Shown here in pieces: positions 59,614-64,000 of a DNA stretch of 64,000 nucleotides; position 1 is the first letter of the stretch; each line of letters begins with the position of its first letter. This DNA is from Microbacterium sp. cf046 (lineage in GTDB: Bacteria > Actinomycetota > Actinomycetes > Actinomycetales > Microbacteriaceae). The position numbers and the translations under genes were made by a program. Location: assembly GCF_900114345.1 (NCBI RefSeq), contig NZ_FOZJ01000001.1, forward strand, positions 930,001 through 994,000, in the 5' to 3' direction. The notes below the pieces were generated by a model, which did not search any database, was not told where the DNA came from, and saw only the letters and a program-made list of their open reading frames with translations.

Positions 59614-62235
59614 TCACCAGTGCTCGACCGACTCGCGCACCGCGGCGCCGGCATCCGGCAGGGCGAGGGCGACGGCCTCCTGCACGCTCAGCTCGGCCCC
59701 CGCCCGCTCGCCGGCCGCGACGCCGTCGGCGTCCTTCGCGCGGAGCGCGGCGAGGTCGGCCGTGTGCACGGTGAACGCCTCGGCGTCGAACACCCCGATC
59801 CGGTGGCGGATCGCGCTCGCCGCGGCGGACAGCGCGCCCGCGCGCCACGCGTCGCCCTTCGCGGCGGCCACTGCGCACAGGCCCTCCAGGCCGTACGCGA
59901 GCCCCTCGTCGTAGTGCAGGCGGATCGCGAGCTCGAGGGTGTGCACGAACTCCTTTTCGGCGATCTCGATCTCCCCGCGCAGGAAGTTCAGGCGCGAGCG
60001 CAGGTTTCCGGCCACCGACATCGTGAACAGGTCCTGTCCGGCGGTGGCGATCCCGGTCGCGCGATCGAAGTGCTCGAGCGCCTCCGGCGTCCTGCCCATC
60101 ACCCAGGCGAGCCTGCCGAGCGAGACCTCGGTGATCGCCTCGGCCCACCCGTTGCCGACCGCGTGGAGCTTCGCGACCGCATCGGTCAGCTCCGCCTGCG
60201 CCTTCACCACGTCGGGGGCGGGGAGCTGCACCCGCGCCGTGGCGCGCGCCGCGAGGGCCATCGCCGATGCATCGTCGTCGCCGGACTCGGCGAACAGCCG
60301 GATGCACTCGGCGAGCCCCGCGACCACGCCCTCGGACGGGTTCTGCCACATCTCGCCCCACAGCGCGAAGAACCAGGCCACGGCGCGGGTGTGCTGAGTG
60401 ATCGGCTGCTGCTTGTCGAGCAGCTCGAGCATCCACACGCGCACCTCGCCGAAGAATCCCGCGATCCACCAGTAGATCAGCAGGCTCCATGCGAAATCGG
60501 CCGCGTCGTCGAGCCGATCGGTGTAGACGAGGTGGCGCACGGCGGCGCGGAGGTTCGGCAGCTCGAGGCCCAGCTGAACGACGGCGTCGGCCTGTCCCTC
60601 GCCGCGCAGGCCGGGCGCGACCCGCTGAACGAGGCCGATGTAGTAGTCCGCGTGCGCCGCGCGCATGCGTGCGGCGTCACCACGGGCTTTCAGCCGGCCG
60701 AGCGCGTACTCCCGGACGATCGCCAGCAGCGAGAGCGAGGATCGGCCGTCGATCTCGACCTGCGTGACCAGCGACGCGTCCACGAGCGCCGCGAGCGCGT
60801 CCATGCACTCGTGCTCCCACGATCGCCCCTGGCCGATCGCCTCGACGGCATCGAAGCTGAACCGCGTCGCGAAGACACCGAGGTCCTCGAGGAGGTCGCG
60901 CTGGGCCTCGGGCAGCAGGCTGACACTCCAGTCGATCGTCGCCTGCATCGTCCGATGCCGGACGGGCATGTCGCGCACCGCTGCGGTCAGCAGGGGCAGT
61001 GCCCGCTGCAGTCGCTCGGCGATCCCCGCAGGGCTGAGCACACGCACCTTCGCCGCGGCGAGCTCGATCGCCAGCGGCAGACCCTCCAGTCGCCGGCAGA
61101 TGTCGGCGACATCGGCGGCGTTCTCCTCGGTCAGCGCGAAGTCCGGCTTCACGGCCCTCGCGCGATCGACGAACAGCGCGACGGCGGGTGACTGCTCCGC
61201 CCGCTCGAGGCTCGCGGGTCCCGTCCCCTCGGGCGCACGCAGTGCGGCGACCTCGTAGACCCGCTCACCGCGGATGCGCAGCACGATCCGGCTCGTCACC
61301 AGGAAGCTGGCGAGCGGCGCGACCGTGTAGAGCCGCACCAGGAGCGGTGCGACATCGACGATCTGCTCGAAGTTGTCGAGCACGATCAGCACACGCCGCC
61401 CTTCCAGCGCTCGGGAGATGCGCTCCTCGAGCGATGCCTCGCCGTTATCGCGGATGCCGAGCGTGTATGCGATCGTCGGCAGGAGGAGCTGCTGCTCGAG
61501 CACCCCCTCGAGCAGCACGAAATACGTGCCGTCGGGGAAGAGGTCCTCGGTGGCGTGCGCGACCTCGATCGCGAGGCGGCTCTTGCCGATGCCCCCAGGG
61601 CCGATCAGGCTCACCACGCGATCCGTGCCCCGCTCGAGCAGCGCGCGGACGTTCTCGAGATCCTCCTCGCGGCCGATCGTGGTCGTGTACGGCGCGGGGA
61701 CGCGCGCGACGAGGGATGCGGCCGCATCCGTCCCGTCGTCGCCTTCGGCGGCCGACCGGGACTCGTCGAAGCGCTCGGCGAGCAGCGTCGCGAGATCGTC
61801 GGCGACCCTGTCCTGCAACTGCTCGGGCGTCTCGAAGGGCAGGTAGGCGGCCGTGTCGTCGGTCTGGATCCGGCGGATCAGCTGCTGCAGTCGCTCGTCG
61901 CGGTGCTCGCTCCTGCGGATGTAGATGAGCTTGGGCATGTCCCGCGGCGCGAGGTTGTATTCGTCCTCCAGGCCCGATATCTCCTCATCGGGCGCGACCC
62001 ACCCGTAACTGTCGGCGTAGATCCCGACGAACACGTCGCTCTGCGCGAGATAGGAGCGGTAGAGCTCCCGCGGGGGATGCGGGCGGGCGCCGAGTTCGAA
62101 CATGACCGGCGCGAGCTGGAGGCGCTCGATCGCGGAGCGCACGGCCGCCCGCTCGTCGGCGAGCTCGTGGAGGGTCGAGCTGACGAACACCCGGATCCGC
62201 TGGTCGGGTGTGCGGATGACCGGCCGGTTCACCAT
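59614..62235 (-). CDS. DUF4062-STAND NTPase with helical repeat C terminus
   Basis: This 873-aa protein has an N-terminal DUF4062 domain (about residues 12-110: RVFVSSTLHELADERAAV, VFVGIYADSYGWV, PKLIYIRRS), a STAND/NB-ARC-type ATPase (about 183-480) with P-loop GPGGIGKS (212-219), Walker B RVLIVLDNFEQIVD and GLPLAIELAAAKVR, and a C-terminal alpha-helical (TPR-like) sensor region (about 540-873). STAND ATPases act as ligand-triggered switches; DUF4062 is a TIR-like candidate effector module often fused to them. ATG 62235 overlaps the stop of a paralogous gene by 7 nt. Signalling or immunity role is inference. Confidence 0.88.
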   Translation of the reverse strand: MVNRPVIRTPDQRIRVFVSSTLHELADERAAVRSAIERLQLAPVMFELGARPHPPRELYRSYLAQSDVFVGIYADSYGWVAPDEEISGLEDEYNLAPRDMPKLIYIRRSEHRDERLQQLIRRIQTDDTAAYLPFETPEQLQDRVADDLATLLAERFDESRSAAEGDDGTDAAASLVARVPAPYTTTIGREEDLENVRALLERGTDRVVSLIGPGGIGKSRLAIEVAHATEDLFPDGTYFVLLEGVLEQQLLLPTIAYTLGIRDNGEASLEERISRALEGRRVLIVLDNFEQIVDVAPLLVRLYTVAPLASFLVTSRIVLRIRGERVYEVAALRAPEGTGPASLERAEQSPAVALFVDRARAVKPDFALTEENAADVADICRRLEGLPLAIELAAAKVRVLSPAGIAERLQRALPLLTAAVRDMPVRHRTMQATIDWSVSLLPEAQRDLLEDLGVFATRFSFDAVEAIGQGRSWEHECMDALAALVDASLVTQVEIDGRSSLSLLAIVREYALGRLKARGDAARMRAAHADYYIGLVQRVAPGLRGEGQADAVVQLGLELPNLRAAVRHLVYTDRLDDAADFAWSLLIYWWIAGFFGEVRVWMLELLDKQQPITQHTRAVAWFFALWGEMWQNPSEGVVAGLAECIRLFAESGDDDASAMALAARATARVQLPAPDVVKAQAELTDAVAKLHAVGNGWAEAITEVSLGRLAWVMGRTPEALEHFDRATGIATAGQDLFTMSVAGNLRSRLNFLRGEIEIAEKEFVHTLELAIRLHYDEGLAYGLEGLCAVAAAKGDAWRAGALSAAASAIRHRIGVFDAEAFTVHTADLAALRAKDADGVAAGERAGAELSVQEAVALALPDAGAAVRESVEHW

Positions 62236-64000
62236 CGGGCGAGGGCGCGTCGCATCGTGGGATCGGGCTCGGGAAGCGCGAGGGCGATCGCCTCGACCAC
62301 GCTCATCTCGGCGCCCGCGCGCTCGCCCGCGGCCATTCCCTCGGGCTCGCTCTCGCGCAAAGCCGCCAGCGGCGCGGCGTGGACCGCGAAGCCTTCGAGA
62401 TCGAAGATCCCCGTCGCCTGGCGGATCGTGGCAGTCACTACCGCAAGCGCACCCGCGCGCCAGGCGTCTCCGCGGAGCGCGGCGACCGCCGACATCCCCT
62501 CGAGCGCGTAGGCCACGCCCTCGTCGAAGTGCAGGCGGGTCGACTCGCGGAGCGTCAGGAACCACTCCTGCTCCGCATCTTCGACTCTGCCCAGGAGGAA
62601 CAGCACGCGCGCGCGGTTGTTGCCGGAGACGACCCGCGTGAAGATGTCGTGGCCCGCGTCGGCGATCGCCGCAGCGCGCTCGAAGTGCTCGAGGGCGGGC
62701 CCGAGCTGGCCGGTGACCACCGCCAGCAGGCCGAGCGCAGTCTCGGCCAGCGACTCCGCCCATCCGTCCCCGAGGTCGTGGAGGGTGGAGACAGCCTCGG
62801 TCAGCTCCGCATGGGCTGTGGCCGGATCGAGGTCGGGGAACTGCATGCGGGTCGTCGCGCGGGCGGCGAGCGCCATCGCCGCGGCATCCGGGTCGCCGCT
62901 CTCCTTGAAGAGCCGGACCACCTCGCCGAGTCCGGTGACGACCTGGTCGGTGGGTCGCTGCCACATCTCGCCCCACAGCGTGAAGAACCACGCGGCCGCA
63001 CGCGTGCGCTTCGCGATGGGCTGCTCCTTGCCGAGCAGCTCCAGCATCCACAGGCGCACTTCGCTGAAGAAGCCGGAGATCCACCAGTAGACCAAGAGGC
63101 TCCACGCGAAGTCGCCGGCCTCGTCGAGGCGGTTCGTGTAGACGAGGTGGCGCGCGGCGGCGCGCAGGTTCGGCAGCTCCAGGCCGAGCTGCAGCACGGC
63201 GTCGGGCTGCTCGGCGCCGCGGAGGTTCGGAGCGACCGAGTGCACGAGGGCGAGGTAGTAGTCGGCGTGTGCGACTCGCACGACATCCGCCTCACCCCGC
63301 TCCTTGAGCCGCCCCATCGCGTACTCGCGCATGATCGCGAGCAGGGTGAACGTCGATCTGCCGTCGATCTCGACCTGCCGGACGAGGGAGGCGTCGACGA
63401 GCTCGGACAGCGCGTCGAGGCCGTGCCCGTCCCAGATGCGGCCGCGGCCGATCGCCTCGACGGCGTCGAGGGTGAAGCGCGTCGCGAAGACCCCCAGGTC
63501 CTCGAGCATCGCGCGCCGCTCGTCGGGCAGCAGGCTCACGCTCCAGTCGATCGTCGCCTGCATCGTGCGATGCCGGTCGGGAAGGTCGCGCACGGATGCG
63601 GTCAGCAGCGGCAGGCTGTGGCCCAGGCGCTGGGCGATCCCCTGCGGCGTGAGCAGGCGCACTTTGGCGGCGGCGAGCTCGATCGCGAGCGGCAGTCCGT
63701 CCAGCCGCCGGCAGATGTCGGAGACCGCCTCGACGTTCTCGGCGGTCAGGGTGAATCCCGGCTTCGCCGCCTGCGCCCGGTCGACGAACAGCTGCACCGC
63801 CGTCGATCGCCGTGCCCGGTCGAGGCTGACGAGCCCGTCGCCCTCAGGCGGGCGGAGCGACTCGACTTCGTAGACCTGCTCGCCGCGGATGCGCAGCACG
63901 ATCCGGCTGGTCACCAGGAAGCTGGCGAGCGGTGCCACCGTGTACAGCCGCACGAGCTGGGGCGCGGCGTCCACGATCTGCTCGAAGTTGTCGAGCACGA
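62229..64000 (-). CDS. Second STAND NTPase paralogue, 5' end cut by the window
   Basis: The visible 590 residues start inside the ATPase, at the Walker B region (VLDNFEQIVDAAPQLVR), and run through the NB-ARC-like part and the helical C terminus. They align collinearly with the neighbouring paralogue and are largely identical by eye (for example RLYTVAPLASFLVTSRIVLR, RHRTMQATIDWSVSLLP, LQLGLELPNLRAA). The P-loop and any N-terminal effector domain lie beyond position 64000. The two genes overlap (ATGGTGA), so they are cotranslated. Divergence is greatest in the C-terminal repeats, where a sensor would bind. Confidence 0.85.
   Translation of the reverse strand, partial: VLDNFEQIVDAAPQLVRLYTVAPLASFLVTSRIVLRIRGEQVYEVESLRPPEGDGLVSLDRARRSTAVQLFVDRAQAAKPGFTLTAENVEAVSDICRRLDGLPLAIELAAAKVRLLTPQGIAQRLGHSLPLLTASVRDLPDRHRTMQATIDWSVSLLPDERRAMLEDLGVFATRFTLDAVEAIGRGRIWDGHGLDALSELVDASLVRQVEIDGRSTFTLLAIMREYAMGRLKERGEADVVRVAHADYYLALVHSVAPNLRGAEQPDAVLQLGLELPNLRAAARHLVYTNRLDEAGDFAWSLLVYWWISGFFSEVRLWMLELLGKEQPIAKRTRAAAWFFTLWGEMWQRPTDQVVTGLGEVVRLFKESGDPDAAAMALAARATTRMQFPDLDPATAHAELTEAVSTLHDLGDGWAESLAETALGLLAVVTGQLGPALEHFERAAAIADAGHDIFTRVVSGNNRARVLFLLGRVEDAEQEWFLTLRESTRLHFDEGVAYALEGMSAVAALRGDAWRAGALAVVTATIRQATGIFDLEGFAVHAAPLAALRESEPEGMAAGERAGAEMSVVEAIALALPEPDPTMRRALARW

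Noticed and set aside
62236..63105. Extension of the complete STAND protein to about 1160 aa
   Set aside because: The extra part overlaps the paralogue in another frame. MVNRPVIRTPDQ followed by DUF4062 is a natural start.

Overview
The window is very GC-rich, densely coding DNA from a high-GC Gram-positive bacterium. Gene content and style point to Microbacteriaceae, most likely Microbacterium: a DUF4916 NUDIX-like protein, DUF1304, DUF1206, a DivIVA-like coiled coil, an Lhr-Nei pair, many GTG starts, 4-8 nt gene overlaps, and short dyad repeats of the 'GGTCGTTGAGCGAGCG' and 'GGTCCCTGAGC...TCGAAGG' kinds. This placement was made by eye, without a database search. There are 54 protein genes; the first and the last are cut by the window edges. 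I saw no rRNA, tRNA, CRISPR array, insertion sequence, integrase or phage gene. No gene-free stretch exceeds about 275 bases.

Layout. 0-3.5 kb: a truncated subtilisin-like protease followed by a TPR-CHAT protease. 3.7-8 kb: a LysR-type effector domain without a DNA-binding domain, small membrane and secreted proteins, a hexapeptide-repeat protein and a PucR regulator. 7.9-15.8 kb (minus strand): a seven-gene operon with a PotABCD-type ABC importer, a YtcJ-like amidohydrolase, a PuuB-like flavin oxidase and a cupin, probably for uptake and oxidation of a polyamine or related amine. 15.9-21.5 kb: a large Lhr helicase translationally coupled to an Fpg/Nei glycosylase. 21.5-36.2 kb: housekeeping and small-molecule genes (ABC-F, esterase, NUDIX-like, DivIVA-like, threonine aldolase, MFS, FAD oxidase, DUF1206, SDR plus a DUF6421-like protein, Lrp).

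36.3-46.8 kb (minus strand): a nine-gene cluster that reads as reductive pyrimidine (or hydantoin) breakdown. It encodes dihydropyrimidinase, a beta-ureidopropionase-type nitrilase, an NMT1-type ABC importer, a class III aminotransferase that would convert beta-alanine to malonate semialdehyde, and an MmsA-type dehydrogenase that would yield acetyl-CoA. A canonical dihydropyrimidine dehydrogenase is missing. In its place is an LLM-class flavin/F420-type oxidoreductase, the most testable metabolic surprise here. 47-53.7 kb: a NarL-type two-component system, a hemerythrin, a PAP2-diacylglycerol kinase fusion and a MacB/FtsX-type exporter. 53.7-59.5 kb: SRPBCC, ComB-like, SprT-like, TPR and spermidine-synthase-like proteins, then 5-oxoprolinase PxpA and a PxpB-PxpC fusion. 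59.6-64 kb: two tandem, highly similar STAND ATPases; the complete one has an N-terminal DUF4062 domain.

Two themes cut across the window. First, a -10-like hexamer with A at its second and T at its sixth position sits 5-8 nt before many start codons, so leaderless transcription looks common. Second, short dyad repeats lie between convergent genes as likely terminators, inside operons, and even in frame inside coding sequence (lhr and an esterase).
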